NCBI GenBank assembly: GCA_040752115.1
Contig: JBFMFB010000024.1
Location: 1 to 33,514, forward strand
Direction: 5' to 3'
Source of the DNA: JBFMFB01 sp040752115
GTDB lineage: Bacteria; Pseudomonadota; Gammaproteobacteria; Burkholderiales; Sulfuricellaceae
DNA length: 33,514 nt
Position numbers and translations under genes: made by a program. The notes below the pieces were generated by a model that saw nothing but the letters and a program-made list of their open reading frames with translations, was not told the origin of the DNA and searched no databases. Within the stretch, counting starts at the first letter, position 1; each line of letters starts with the position of its first letter. This document shows positions 1 through 8,638 of the stretch, piece after piece.

Positions 1-111
1 CTTTCGGTGTCTGTTTTTGAGAAAACCCAGCTATCTCAAGCCTTCACAGGCAGCGTTCTGGTCTCAGAACAGGTCGATTTCGCTAACCAACTAAATTTGT
101 TCGAGTTTTAA
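1..111 (+). mobile_element. 3' end of an IS4-family transposase gene (partial, runs off left edge)
   Basis: Reading from base 1 in frame 1, an open frame of 36 codons ends at TAA 109-111. It contains LSVSVFEKTQLSQAF near its start and ends NQLNLFEF. The 'LS(V/L)S(V/L)FEKTP-L-QA(L/F)' stretch followed by a terminal QLNLFD(F/L) is, from memory, the characteristic C-terminus of IS4-family transposases with the DUF4372 N-terminal domain. The catalytic DDE core would lie to the left, outside the window, so activity cannot be judged. The bases just after the stop (about 111-128) probably hold the right terminal inverted repeat, but its mate is not visible. The next gene starts only 47 bases downstream, so this insertion sits immediately upstream of xrtA and may separate it from its original promoter or upstream operon partners. 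Confidence 0.68.
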
Positions 112-158
112 CCGGACAGTATTGATCCATGTTCTCAATACAAAATGGAGCGGGTGGC

Positions 159-1724
159 ATGAAACCCGAGTCAAAATCCTTGCTGCAGCCGGATAATACC
201 GCCGCCGCGGCCGTTTCCGCCGCATGGCCGGTTGCCGCGGTCCTCGGCATCGCGGCGGTGCTGGTCCTTTTCGTGCTCTACTGGCAAACGGCCTGGTCCA
301 CGGTGGCCATTTGGCGGCGCTCGGAGACGTTCGCCCACGGCTTCCTGATTTTCCCGATCAGCATTTACCTGATCTGGACCCGCCGCCATGCGCTGGCTGT
401 TCTTGAGCCGAAAGCGGACTGGCGCGGTCTTGCAGTATTGGCGGGGCTGGGGTTTGGCTGGTTGCTGGCGAATCTGGCCGGCGTGCTGGTGGTGGAGCAG
501 TTCGCGCTGGTCGCCATGATCCCGACGCTGGTGTGGACATTGCTGGGGCTTGAGGTGGCATGGAGCATCGCCTTCCCCCTGGCATTCCTGTTCTTTGCGG
601 TGCCGGTGGGAGAGGCGCTGATCCCGCCGATGATGGAGTTCACCGCCGACTTCACCGTTATGGCGTTGCAACTGACCGGTATCCCGGTCTATCGGGAAGG
701 GCTGTTTTTCACCATCCCGAGCGGGGAGTGGTCGGTGGTGGAAGGGTGCAGCGGGCTGCGCTATCTGATCGCCTCCTTCACCCTGGGGACGCTCTACGGC
801 TATCTCACTTACCGGAGCACAGCCAGGCGCATCGTCTTCGCGGCGCTGGCGGTGGTCGTGCCGATCATCGCCAACGGCCTGCGCGCCTACATGATCGTCA
901 TGATCGCCCATCTGAGCGACATGCGGCTGGCGCTGGGTGTCGATCACTACATTTACGGCTGGGTATTTTTCGGCCTGGTCATGCTGCTGCTGTTCTGGAT
1001 CGGCTCGTTCTGGCGGGAAGACGAGGCTCCGGTTCCCGAAACGGAGCGCGTCGGGCCCGGATCCGGCAGGCGGACGGCCAAACTCGCGCCGGTTTTTCTG
1101 GCTGCCCTGGCAGTGGGCGCCATCGCTCCCGCTTATGCCGCCTACCTCGCGCGCCTGAGCACCGAAACTCCCCCGGTGGCGCTCAACATGCCGCAACCGG
1201 CAGCGGGGTGGGAGCTGGCAAGCGAATCTGTCGCAGACTGGCAGCCGCGCTACCTCGGCGCGGACGCACTGCTCGCCCGGACCTACCGCAAGGGCGATCG
1301 CCGCGTTGCCCTGTTCATTCCGTACTACACCCGCCAGCGCCAGGGAGCGGAGCTGATCAACACCCAGAACCTGATGGTGGTGCAAAAACACCCGGTCTGG
1401 AGCGACATCGGCGAATCCCGGCGAACGATCGAGACCGCGGCCGGCACACTGGAAATTCAGCAGACCAGGCTTCGCTCCCCTTCCCAAAACCTGCTGGTGT
1501 GGCACTGGAACTGGCTGAACGGCGAGCACACGCTCAACCCGTATGCGGCGAAATTGCTGGAAGCCAAGGCCAAACTGCTGCAGGCTCCGGACGATGCGGC
1601 CGCGGTGATCATCGCGGCGCCCTATGAGGACAAACCGGAGCGCGCTGCGATGGTGCTGGAGGAATTCGCGCGGGACATGCTGCGGAGCATCGAAGCCAGC
1701 CTCGAGACCGCGGCCCGGCAATGA
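159..1724 (+). CDS. xrtA: Exosortase A with fused C-terminal EpsI domain
   Basis: This polytopic inner-membrane cysteine transpeptidase is predicted to recognise and process C-terminal PEP-CTERM signals. About the first 290 residues carry around eight hydrophobic segments. The exosortase triad is visible: Cys197 in VEGCSGLRYL, Arg242 in NGLRAY, and His263 in DHYIYGW. Residues from about 310 to the end form a periplasmic EpsI-type domain (TIGR02914-like; 'PYYTRQRQGAELINTQN'). In many genomes that domain is a separate gene; the fusion is the usual form for XrtA (TIGR03109). I chose the ATG at 159 because GGAG at 147-150 lies 8 bases upstream. An in-frame ATG at 129 would add ten residues (MFSIQNGAGG) but has no clear ribosome-binding site and lies close to the IS end. 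The stop overlaps the next start (ATGA). Product 521 residues. Confidence 0.93.
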   Translation: MKPESKSLLQPDNTAAAAVSAAWPVAAVLGIAAVLVLFVLYWQTAWSTVAIWRRSETFAHGFLIFPISIYLIWTRRHALAVLEPKADWRGLAVLAGLGFGWLLANLAGVLVVEQFALVAMIPTLVWTLLGLEVAWSIAFPLAFLFFAVPVGEALIPPMMEFTADFTVMALQLTGIPVYREGLFFTIPSGEWSVVEGCSGLRYLIASFTLGTLYGYLTYRSTARRIVFAALAVVVPIIANGLRAYMIVMIAHLSDMRLALGVDHYIYGWVFFGLVMLLLFWIGSFWREDEAPVPETERVGPGSGRRTAKLAPVFLAALAVGAIAPAYAAYLARLSTETPPVALNMPQPAAGWELASESVADWQPRYLGADALLARTYRKGDRRVALFIPYYTRQRQGAELINTQNLMVVQKHPVWSDIGESRRTIETAAGTLEIQQTRLRSPSQNLLVWHWNWLNGEHTLNPYAAKLLEAKAKLLQAPDDAAAVIIAAPYEDKPERAAMVLEEFARDMLRSIEASLETAARQ

Positions 1725-2875
1725 GAGAGGGGGCTGCCAAGGCGCCACTCGTGGCCCACGTGATCCACCATTTCGGTGTCGGCGGGCTGGAAAACGGCGT
1801 GGTCAACCTGATTAACCACATGCCGGAAGGGCGCTACCGCCATGCCATCGTCTGTCTGCAGGGATACGGCGACTTCCACCGGCGCATTTGGCGCCGCGAC
1901 GTGGAAATGGTCGCCCTCGGCAAGCGGCCAGGAAAGGATGCGGGGCTGTATTTCCGGCTGTGGCGGGCGCTGCGCCGGCTCAAGCCGGACATCGTGCATA
2001 CCCGAAATTTGTCGGCACTGGAAGGACAGGCGGTGGCGGCGCTGGCGGGCGTCGCGGCGCGCGTCCACGGCGAACACGGCCGCGACGTATTCGATCTGCA
2101 CGGTGCCAACCGCAAGTATAATTTTTTGCGGCGCGGCCTGCGTCCACTGGTGGGGCACTACATCGCCGTCAGCAGGGATCTGGAAGGATGGCTGCGGCAA
2201 ACGGTTGGAGTGCGCGCGGATCGCGTGAGCCAGATATACAACGGCGTGGACAGCGTGCGCTTTCATCCGCGCAGCGGGGCGCGCCCTGCCATCGGCCCGG
2301 CCGGCTTTACCGAAGGCGCCGATGTGGTGATCGGCAGCATCGGCCGCATGGCGGCGGTAAAGGATTTTCCCTCGCTGGTGCGCGCGTTTCTCCATTTACT
2401 GGATAGCGAGCCTGAAGCCCGGGCCCGGTTGCGGCTGGTGATCGTTGGAGAAGGCGAGGCGCGCGAAGAATGCCTGGAGCTGCTAAAGCGGGGCGGCGCG
2501 GCCGATCTGGCGTGGCTGCCGGGCGAGCGCGCCGACACCGCGGAGCTGCTGCGCGGCATGGATGTGTTCGCGCTGCCCTCCCTCGGCGAAGGCGTATCCA
2601 ACACCATCCTGGAGGCCATGGCCAGCGGCTTGCCGGTGGTAGCGACCGATGTCGGCGGCAACCCGGAACTGGTGCGCGAGGGCGCGACCGGAACCCTGGT
2701 TCCGCCCGCCGATCCGGAGCGAATGGCCGATGCCCTGCGCGGCTATCTCGCCGATCCGGAACGCCGCCGGTTGCACGGGCGGGCGGCGCGCGCCGAGATC
2801 GAGCGGCGCTTCAGCATGGAAACCATGGTGAACGGCTACCTGGAAGTTTATGACCGCGTGCTGCGGAAAAAGTAA
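1721..2875 (+). CDS. GT4 glycosyltransferase, XrtA-associated (TIGR03088/Stp2-like)
   Basis: A predicted retaining GT-B fold glycosyltransferase of 384 residues, cytoplasmic, adding a sugar to a lipid-linked oligosaccharide. The N-terminal domain opens with LVAHVIHHFGVGGLENGVV, the glycine-rich acceptor loop typical of this group. The C-terminal domain has GSIGRMAAVKDF and the GT4 E-x7-E donor-binding motif (Glu290 and Glu298 in SLGEGVSNTILEAM). It matches, by recall, the family encoded beside exosortase A (TIGR03088). The start overlaps the xrtA stop by 4 bases with little ribosome-binding sequence, which points to translational coupling. Sugar and acceptor specificity cannot be read from the sequence. 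Confidence 0.9.
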   Translation: MREGAAKAPLVAHVIHHFGVGGLENGVVNLINHMPEGRYRHAIVCLQGYGDFHRRIWRRDVEMVALGKRPGKDAGLYFRLWRALRRLKPDIVHTRNLSALEGQAVAALAGVAARVHGEHGRDVFDLHGANRKYNFLRRGLRPLVGHYIAVSRDLEGWLRQTVGVRADRVSQIYNGVDSVRFHPRSGARPAIGPAGFTEGADVVIGSIGRMAAVKDFPSLVRAFLHLLDSEPEARARLRLVIVGEGEAREECLELLKRGGAADLAWLPGERADTAELLRGMDVFALPSLGEGVSNTILEAMASGLPVVATDVGGNPELVREGATGTLVPPADPERMADALRGYLADPERRRLHGRAARAEIERRFSMETMVNGYLEVYDRVLRKK

Positions 2876-2886
2876 GGACAGGCCCC

Positions 2887-4785
2887 ATGTGCGGCATCGC
2901 AGGTATTTTTGACACGCGCGCCAAGCGCGAGATCGACCGGGAACTGCTTTCCCGCATGAACGAAAGCCAGTTCCACCGCGGCCCGGACGAAGGCGGCCTG
3001 CATCTCGAGCCGGGACTCGGGCTGGGCCATCGCCGCCTGTCCATCATCGACCTGTCCAGCGGCCAGCAGCCGCTGTTCAACGAGGATGGCAGCGTGGTGG
3101 TGGTGTTCAACGGCGAGATCTACAACTTCACCGAGCTGATGCCGGAACTGGCCGCGCTCGGCCATACCTTCCGCACCCATTGCGACACCGAGGTGATCGT
3201 GCACGCCTGGGAGCAGTGGGGCGGAGCCTGCGTCGAGCGCTTCCGCGGCATGTTCGCCTTCGCGCTGTGGGACCGCAACCGGGAAACCCTGTTCCTGGCG
3301 CGCGACCGCTTCGGCGTGAAGCCGCTGCACTATGCCCTGCTCGACGACGGGCAACTGCTTTTCGGCTCCGAACTCAAGGTGCTGACCACCCATCCGGGAT
3401 TGCGGCGCGACATCGAGCCCCATGCGGTGGAGGAATATTTCGCCTACGGCTACGTGCCCGAGCCGCGCACCATTTACCGCCAGGCGCTCAAGCTGTCTCC
3501 GGGCCACACGCTGACCGTCAGGCGCGGCGAGCCGCTGCCCTCGCCTCGCCAGTACTGGGACATGCCGTTCGCGCCGGTCGGGCCGATCTCGGAGGAAGAT
3601 GCGGGGCGCGAGCTGATCGAGCGCCTAAGGGAGGCGGTGAGGATCCGCCTGGTGTCGGAAGTGCCGCTGGGCGCCTTCCTCTCCGGCGGCGTGGACTCCA
3701 GCGCGGTGGTGGCGATGATGGCCGGGCTGCAACAGGAGCCGGTGAACACCTGCTCGATCGCCTTCAAGGACCCGGCCTACAATGAATCCGCCTTCGCTGC
3801 CATGGTCGCCGAGCGCTACCACACCCGCCATTACACCGAACAGGTGGACACCGACGACTACGGCCTGATCGACACCCTGGCTGCGCTCTACGACGAGCCG
3901 TTTGCCGACAGCTCCGCCATCCCCACCTACCGCGTCTGCCAGCTGGCGCGCAAACATGTCACCGTGGCCCTGTCCGGCGACGGCGGCGACGAGAACCTGG
4001 CCGGCTACCGGCGCTACCGCTGGCACCTGTACGAAGAGCGCATGCGCTCGATCCTGCCGCTCGGGCTGCGCCGCCCGCTGTTCGGCCTGCTCGGCCGCCT
4101 CTACCCGAAGGCCGACTGGGCGCCCAAGGTGTTTCGCGCCAAATCCACTTTCGAGGCGCTGGCGCGCGACAGCGTGGAGGGGTATTTCCACAGCGTCTCC
4201 ATCATGGGCGATCCGCTGCGCGACCAGCTGTTCAGCGCCGATTTCAGGCGCGGGCTGCAGGGCTATCGCGCGGTGGAAGTGCTGCGCCGCCACGATGCCA
4301 ACGCCCCCCACGACCATCCGGTATCGCGCGTGCAGTACCTCGACATGAAAACCTATCTGGCGGGCGACATCAACACCAAGGTCGACCGCGCCAGCATGGC
4401 CCATTCGCTGGAAGTGCGCGAGCCGCTGATGGATCATGCGCTGATGGAGTGGGTGTCGGGCCTGCCCGCCGGTTTCAAGCTGCACGGGCGCGAAGGCAAA
4501 TACCTGTTCAAGAAGGCGCTGGCGCCCCACCTGCCGCACGACGTGCTCTACCGCCCCAAAATGGGCTTTGCCGTCCCCCTGGCGAGCTGGTTCCGGGGGC
4601 CGCTCAAGCAGCGCGTGCGCGATGCGGTGTTGGGCGAGACGCTGGCCGACACCGGCATTTTCAACCGGGAATTCCTGCGCGCCATGGTCGAGCAGCATCA
4701 GTCCGGCCGGCGCGATTACAGCGCATCGCTGTGGACGGTGCTGATGTTCGAAGCATTCCTGCGCAATGCGCATGGGGCGGGCTGA
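2887..4785 (+). CDS. XrtA-associated class II amidotransferase, asparagine-synthetase type (TIGR03108-like)
   Basis: Asparagine-synthase (glutamine-hydrolysing) architecture, 632 residues. The N-terminal glutamine amidohydrolase domain keeps the nucleophile Cys2 (MCGIAGIF) and the RGPDEGG motif at residues 31-37. The C-terminal synthetase domain has the pyrophosphate loop SGGVDSS at 266-272 and a later LSGDGGDENLAG. The family activates a carboxylate with ATP and amidates it with ammonia from glutamine. In exosortase A loci the substrate is thought to be a sugar uronic acid or another component of the polymer, but this is unproven. AAGGACAGG lies just before the ATG. It follows the previous gene by 11 bases, is followed 2 bases later by the next gene, and is in one run with them. 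Confidence 0.92.
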   Translation: MCGIAGIFDTRAKREIDRELLSRMNESQFHRGPDEGGLHLEPGLGLGHRRLSIIDLSSGQQPLFNEDGSVVVVFNGEIYNFTELMPELAALGHTFRTHCDTEVIVHAWEQWGGACVERFRGMFAFALWDRNRETLFLARDRFGVKPLHYALLDDGQLLFGSELKVLTTHPGLRRDIEPHAVEEYFAYGYVPEPRTIYRQALKLSPGHTLTVRRGEPLPSPRQYWDMPFAPVGPISEEDAGRELIERLREAVRIRLVSEVPLGAFLSGGVDSSAVVAMMAGLQQEPVNTCSIAFKDPAYNESAFAAMVAERYHTRHYTEQVDTDDYGLIDTLAALYDEPFADSSAIPTYRVCQLARKHVTVALSGDGGDENLAGYRRYRWHLYEERMRSILPLGLRRPLFGLLGRLYPKADWAPKVFRAKSTFEALARDSVEGYFHSVSIMGDPLRDQLFSADFRRGLQGYRAVEVLRRHDANAPHDHPVSRVQYLDMKTYLAGDINTKVDRASMAHSLEVREPLMDHALMEWVSGLPAGFKLHGREGKYLFKKALAPHLPHDVLYRPKMGFAVPLASWFRGPLKQRVRDAVLGETLADTGIFNREFLRAMVEQHQSGRRDYSASLWTVLMFEAFLRNAHGAG

Positions 4786-4787
4786 TC

Positions 4788-6014
4788 ATGCGCATCCTGC
4801 ACGTCCTCGATCATTCCGTGCCGCTGCACAGCGGCTATACCTTCCGCACCCTTGCCATCCTGCGCGAGCAGCGCAAACTGGGCTGGGAAACCTTCCACCT
4901 CACCGGCCCGAAGCAGAACAGCGACGAGATACTGGAGGAGAGCGCCGAAGGGCTGCATTTCTATCGCACCCCTCCGGCCAAAGGCGCATTTGCCGGCTTG
5001 CCGGCCATGGGCGAAGTCGGGCTGATGAACCAGCTTACCCGCCGGCTGGAGCAGGTGGCGCGCGAAGTCCGGCCGGATGTGCTGCACGCCCATTCGCCGG
5101 TATTGAACGCCATTCCTGCCTTGCGCGTCGGGCGGCGGCTGGGCATTCCGGTGGTGTATGAAGTGCGCGCCTTCTGGGAAGACGCGGCGGTGGATCACGG
5201 CACCAGCAAGGAATGGGGGCTGCGTTATCGGCTGACCCGCGGCTTGGAAACCCATGCGCTCAAACGGGCCGACGCCGTCACCACCATCTGCGAGGGGCTG
5301 CGCGGCGACATCGTGGCGCGCGGCATTTCGGCCGGCAAGGTGACGGTCATTCCCAATGCCGTGGACATCGACAAGTTTTCCGTCGGCGGCGAACCGGATG
5401 CGGCGCTCAAGCAGCAGCTCGGTTTTGAGGGGGCGCATGTGCTCGGCTTCATCGGTTCGTTCTATGCTTACGAAGGGCTTGGGCTGCTGCTGCAGGCGCT
5501 GCCGCGAATCCTGGCGCAGGCGCCGGAGGTGCGCGTGCTGCTGGTCGGCGGCGGCCCGCAGGAAGCAGCTCTCAAACAGCTGACGGGCGAACTCGGCATC
5601 GCCGACAAAGTCGTGTTCACCGGCCGCGTGCCGCACGCCGAAGTACCGCGCTACTACGACCTGGTGGACGTGCTGGCCTACCCCCGCCTTTCCATGCGGC
5701 TGACCGACCTGGTCACGCCGCTCAAGCCGCTGGAAGCCATGGCGCAGGGGCGGCTGCTGGTCGCATCGGATGTGGGGGGGCACAAGGAGCTGATCCGCGA
5801 CGGAGAAACCGGCATGTTGTTCAAGGCGGGTGATGCCGGCGCGCTGGCGGAAAAGGTGCTGGAGCTCCTCGCGGACCGTGAAAGCTGGCCGCGGCTGCGG
5901 GCGGCGGCGCGCCGCTTCGTCGAAACGGAGCGCAACTGGCAGGCTAGCGTTTCGCGCTACCAAGCAATCTACGAGCGCCTCACGGGGCAGACGGAGGGCG
6001 CGTATGAGCGCTAG
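4788..6014 (+). CDS. GT4 glycosyltransferase, exosortase A-associated (TIGR04063/Stp3-like)
   Basis: Predicted GT-B glycosyltransferase of 408 residues. It begins MRILHVLDHSVPLHSGYTFR, the opening typical of the PEP-CTERM/exosortase A-associated GT family. Middle features are LHAHSPVLNAIPAL and the EVRAFWEDAAVDHG stretch. The donor-site region reads TPLKPLEAMAQG, with Glu316 as the second acidic residue and Lys-Pro in place of the usual first part of E-x7-E, as expected for this subgroup. I start at ATG 4788, two bases after the preceding stop. The frame is open further upstream, but that extension runs inside the amidotransferase gene. The end overlaps the next gene by 11 bases. Confidence 0.9.
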   Translation: MRILHVLDHSVPLHSGYTFRTLAILREQRKLGWETFHLTGPKQNSDEILEESAEGLHFYRTPPAKGAFAGLPAMGEVGLMNQLTRRLEQVAREVRPDVLHAHSPVLNAIPALRVGRRLGIPVVYEVRAFWEDAAVDHGTSKEWGLRYRLTRGLETHALKRADAVTTICEGLRGDIVARGISAGKVTVIPNAVDIDKFSVGGEPDAALKQQLGFEGAHVLGFIGSFYAYEGLGLLLQALPRILAQAPEVRVLLVGGGPQEAALKQLTGELGIADKVVFTGRVPHAEVPRYYDLVDVLAYPRLSMRLTDLVTPLKPLEAMAQGRLLVASDVGGHKELIRDGETGMLFKAGDAGALAEKVLELLADRESWPRLRAAARRFVETERNWQASVSRYQAIYERLTGQTEGAYER

Positions 6015-7260
6015 AACGCCGTGCCTGGTGGTGTTCACGACGCTGTTCCCGCACCCCGGCCAGCCCAACGCAGGCGTCTTCATCCGCGAGCGCATGTTCC
6101 GGGTGGGGAAGGTGCTGCCGTTGACGGTGGTCGCGCCGGTACCGTGGTTCCCGTTCCAGGGGCTGATCCGCAGCCGGCGTCCGCATTTCAGGCCGGAGGC
6201 GCCGCGCGCCCAGGTCCAGGACGGCTTCGAAATCCTGCATCCCCGGTTTTTCTCCGTGCCGGGGCTGTTCAAGTCGCTGGACGGCTTCTTCATGGCGCTC
6301 GGCAGCCTGCCGACCCTGCTGCGGCTGAGGAAACGCTTTGCGTTCGACGTCATCGACGCCCACTTCGCCTATCCCGACGGCTACGCCGCCACGCTGCTGG
6401 GCAAGTGGCTGGGCGTGCCGGTGACCATCACCCTGCGCGGCACCGAAGTGCCGCTGTCGCGCGACCCGGCACGCCGCCGCCGGATCGTCGCGGCACTTGC
6501 CCGCGCGGCGCGGGTATTTTCCGTGTCTGCATCGCTCAAGCGCCATGCCGTCTCGCTCGGCGCGGACGAAGCCAAAATCCGCGTCGTGGGCAACGGCGTG
6601 GATATAGAAAAATTTCAGCCCATGCCGCGCCGGGAAGCGAGGGAGAAACTCGGCCTCCCCCCCGATGTTCCCGTGCTGGTCTCGGTCGGCGGGCTGGTGG
6701 AACGCAAGGGTTTCCACCGCGTGATCGAATGTCTGCCGGAACTGCTGCCGCGTTTTCCGGATCTGCGCTATCTGATCGTCGGCGGAGCGAGCCCGGAGGG
6801 CGATTGGAGCGAAAAGCTGAAAAACCAGGTTGCGCGGCTGGGACTGGAAAAACACGTGCTATTTCTCGGCCTCATCCCCTCCGGTGAGCTGAAATGGCCG
6901 CTTTCCGCCGCGAACGTATTTGTGCTTGCCACCCGCAACGAGGGCTGGGCCAACGTGTTTCTCGAAGCCATGGCCTGCGGCCTGCCGGTCGTGACCACCG
7001 ATGTCGGCGGCAATGCCGAAGTGGTGTGCAAGCCGGAGCTCGGCGTCATTGTTCCGTTCGGAAATCGGGAGGCGCTCACGCGGGCGCTCGCGGATGTGCT
7101 GGAAAAGCCGCGGGATCAAGCCGCAATTCTGACCCATGCCAGAGAAAATTCTTGGGACAGCCGCGTGGAGGTTCTGACGGAAGAGTTCCGCCTGATTGCC
7201 GACACCGGCGGCAGGGATGGCATCGCGCCACAAAAACCTACGGGGGCGACGCATGTTTGA
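6004..7260 (+). CDS. GT4 glycosyltransferase
   Basis: Predicted cytoplasmic GT-B glycosyltransferase of 418 residues. The N-terminal domain has VFTTLFPHPGQPNAGVFIRER, broken here only by one residue pattern from other 'FP...G.Fv..r' glycosyltransferases, and VIDAHFAYPDG for the acceptor side. The C-terminal domain has VSVGGLVERKGFHRVIE and a complete E-x7-E motif (Glu313 and Glu321 in RNEGWANVFLEAM). ATG 6004 overlaps the previous stop by 11 bases. An upstream in-frame extension exists but lies within the previous gene. The 3' end overlaps the next gene by 8 bases. The donor sugar is not predictable from sequence. Confidence 0.88.
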   Translation: MSARTPCLVVFTTLFPHPGQPNAGVFIRERMFRVGKVLPLTVVAPVPWFPFQGLIRSRRPHFRPEAPRAQVQDGFEILHPRFFSVPGLFKSLDGFFMALGSLPTLLRLRKRFAFDVIDAHFAYPDGYAATLLGKWLGVPVTITLRGTEVPLSRDPARRRRIVAALARAARVFSVSASLKRHAVSLGADEAKIRVVGNGVDIEKFQPMPRREAREKLGLPPDVPVLVSVGGLVERKGFHRVIECLPELLPRFPDLRYLIVGGASPEGDWSEKLKNQVARLGLEKHVLFLGLIPSGELKWPLSAANVFVLATRNEGWANVFLEAMACGLPVVTTDVGGNAEVVCKPELGVIVPFGNREALTRALADVLEKPRDQAAILTHARENSWDSRVEVLTEEFRLIADTGGRDGIAPQKPTGATHV

Positions 7261-8611
7261 TTTCTACACTCGCCTCGTATCCGGCCTGATCTTTCCGTTG
7301 CATGAAAAGCTCAAGCGCCATTCCACCGTTTCCGTGCGCCGCGACATGGAGCAATCGCAATGGTGGGACGCCGCCCGGCTGCGGGCGCTGCAGGTCGAGC
7401 GCCTGAGGGCATTGCTCATGCATGCGGAGCGGCATGTGCCGTACTACCGCAGCTTGTTCGAAAGGATTGGATTTCATCCCGATAGCATGCAAGGGCTGGG
7501 CGAATTGGCACGCCTGCCGTTCCTGACCAAGGCGGATATCCGTGCCAACGCGGAGGCGCTGAAAGCGGACAACGCCAACGGCCTGTCCCGATTCAATACC
7601 GGCGGGTCCAGCGGCGAGCCGCTCGTTTTCTGGATCGGCACCGAGCGCGTCAGCCACGACGTGGCCGCCAAATGGCGCGCGACGCGCTGGTGGGGCGTGG
7701 ACATCGGCGATCCCGAGATCGTGGTGTGGGGCTCTCCCATTGAGCTCGGCGCCCAGGACCACCTGCGGCAGTTGCGCGACCGCCTGCTGCGCACCCGGCT
7801 GCTGCCGGCATTCGAAATGTCGGAGCCGAAGCTCGACGATTTTGTTGCCGCCATCCGCGCCATGCGTCCCAGGATGCTGTTCGGCTATCCCTCCGCGCTC
7901 GCGCACATCGCGCAGCATGCGGAGAAAAAGGGGCAGCCGATGGACGATCTCGGAATCGAGGTCGCTTTCGTCACCTCCGAAAAGCTGTACGATCGGCAGC
8001 GCGAGCAGATCGAGCGCGTTTTCCGCTGCCGTGTGGCCAACGGCTACGGCGGGCGCGACGCCGGCTTCATTGCGCACCAGTGTCCCGCCGGCGGCATGCA
8101 CATCACCGCCGAAGACATCATCGTGGAAATCGTCGATGCGCAGGGTAATCCGCTGCCGGTGGGCGACGCCGGCGAAATCGTCGTCACGCATCTGGCCACG
8201 AAAGATTTTCCCTTCATCCGCTACCGCACCGGAGACGTGGGGGTGCTGGACGACAAGCCCTGCCCCTGCGGCCGCGGCCTCCCGCTGTTGAAAGAAATCC
8301 AGGGGCGGACAACGGATTTCGTGGTGGCCTCGGACGGGACGGTGATGCACGGCTTGGCGCTGATTTACGTCATCCGCGACCTGCCGGGCGTGCGCCAGTT
8401 CAAGATCATCCAGGAAAGCCTGCACCACACGCGCATCCTGCTGGCAACGGACGGCGCCTTTCCGGAAAATGCGGTCGAAACCATCCGGGCCGGCATCGGC
8501 AAGCGCCTGGGAGCCGATGTTAACGTCGAGATCACGCGGGTAAACGAAATTCCCAAAGAAACTTCCGGGAAGTACCGCTACGTGGTCAGCCGCGTTAACC
8601 TAGCAGCATGA
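7253..8611 (+). CDS. PaaK/CapK-like adenylate-forming enzyme (phenylacetate-CoA ligase family)
   Basis: Adenylate-forming ligase of the PaaK/CapK branch, 452 residues. The ATP-binding loop TGGSSGEP is at residues 116-123 and the YRTGD motif at 324-328, followed by a CPCGRG turn and QGRTTDFV. The family activates a carboxylic acid as an acyl-adenylate, usually on the way to a CoA thioester. CapK-like members occur in many capsule and exopolysaccharide loci, where their substrate is largely unknown; donation of an acyl group to the polymer is a reasonable inference. ATG 7253 is preceded by GGGGGCG. The start overlaps the previous gene by 8 bases. The next gene begins 27 bases downstream. I do not see a fused acyltransferase or carrier domain. 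Confidence 0.85.
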   Translation: MFDFYTRLVSGLIFPLHEKLKRHSTVSVRRDMEQSQWWDAARLRALQVERLRALLMHAERHVPYYRSLFERIGFHPDSMQGLGELARLPFLTKADIRANAEALKADNANGLSRFNTGGSSGEPLVFWIGTERVSHDVAAKWRATRWWGVDIGDPEIVVWGSPIELGAQDHLRQLRDRLLRTRLLPAFEMSEPKLDDFVAAIRAMRPRMLFGYPSALAHIAQHAEKKGQPMDDLGIEVAFVTSEKLYDRQREQIERVFRCRVANGYGGRDAGFIAHQCPAGGMHITAEDIIVEIVDAQGNPLPVGDAGEIVVTHLATKDFPFIRYRTGDVGVLDDKPCPCGRGLPLLKEIQGRTTDFVVASDGTVMHGLALIYVIRDLPGVRQFKIIQESLHHTRILLATDGAFPENAVETIRAGIGKRLGADVNVEITRVNEIPKETSGKYRYVVSRVNLAA

Positions 8612-8638
8612 GCCCCTTCTGTATACGGTGACAAGGCA

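Noticed and set aside
129..158. Alternative earlier start for xrtA at ATG 129
   Set aside because: No ribosome-binding sequence and within the likely terminal repeat of the IS; ATG 159 has GGAG at the right distance. Not fully excluded.
171..1748. Long open frame on the minus strand opposite xrtA (525 codons)
   Set aside because: High-GC shadow of the real gene. Its translation is rich in Arg, His and Gln with no domain, while the plus strand has a clear exosortase with catalytic Cys, Arg and His.
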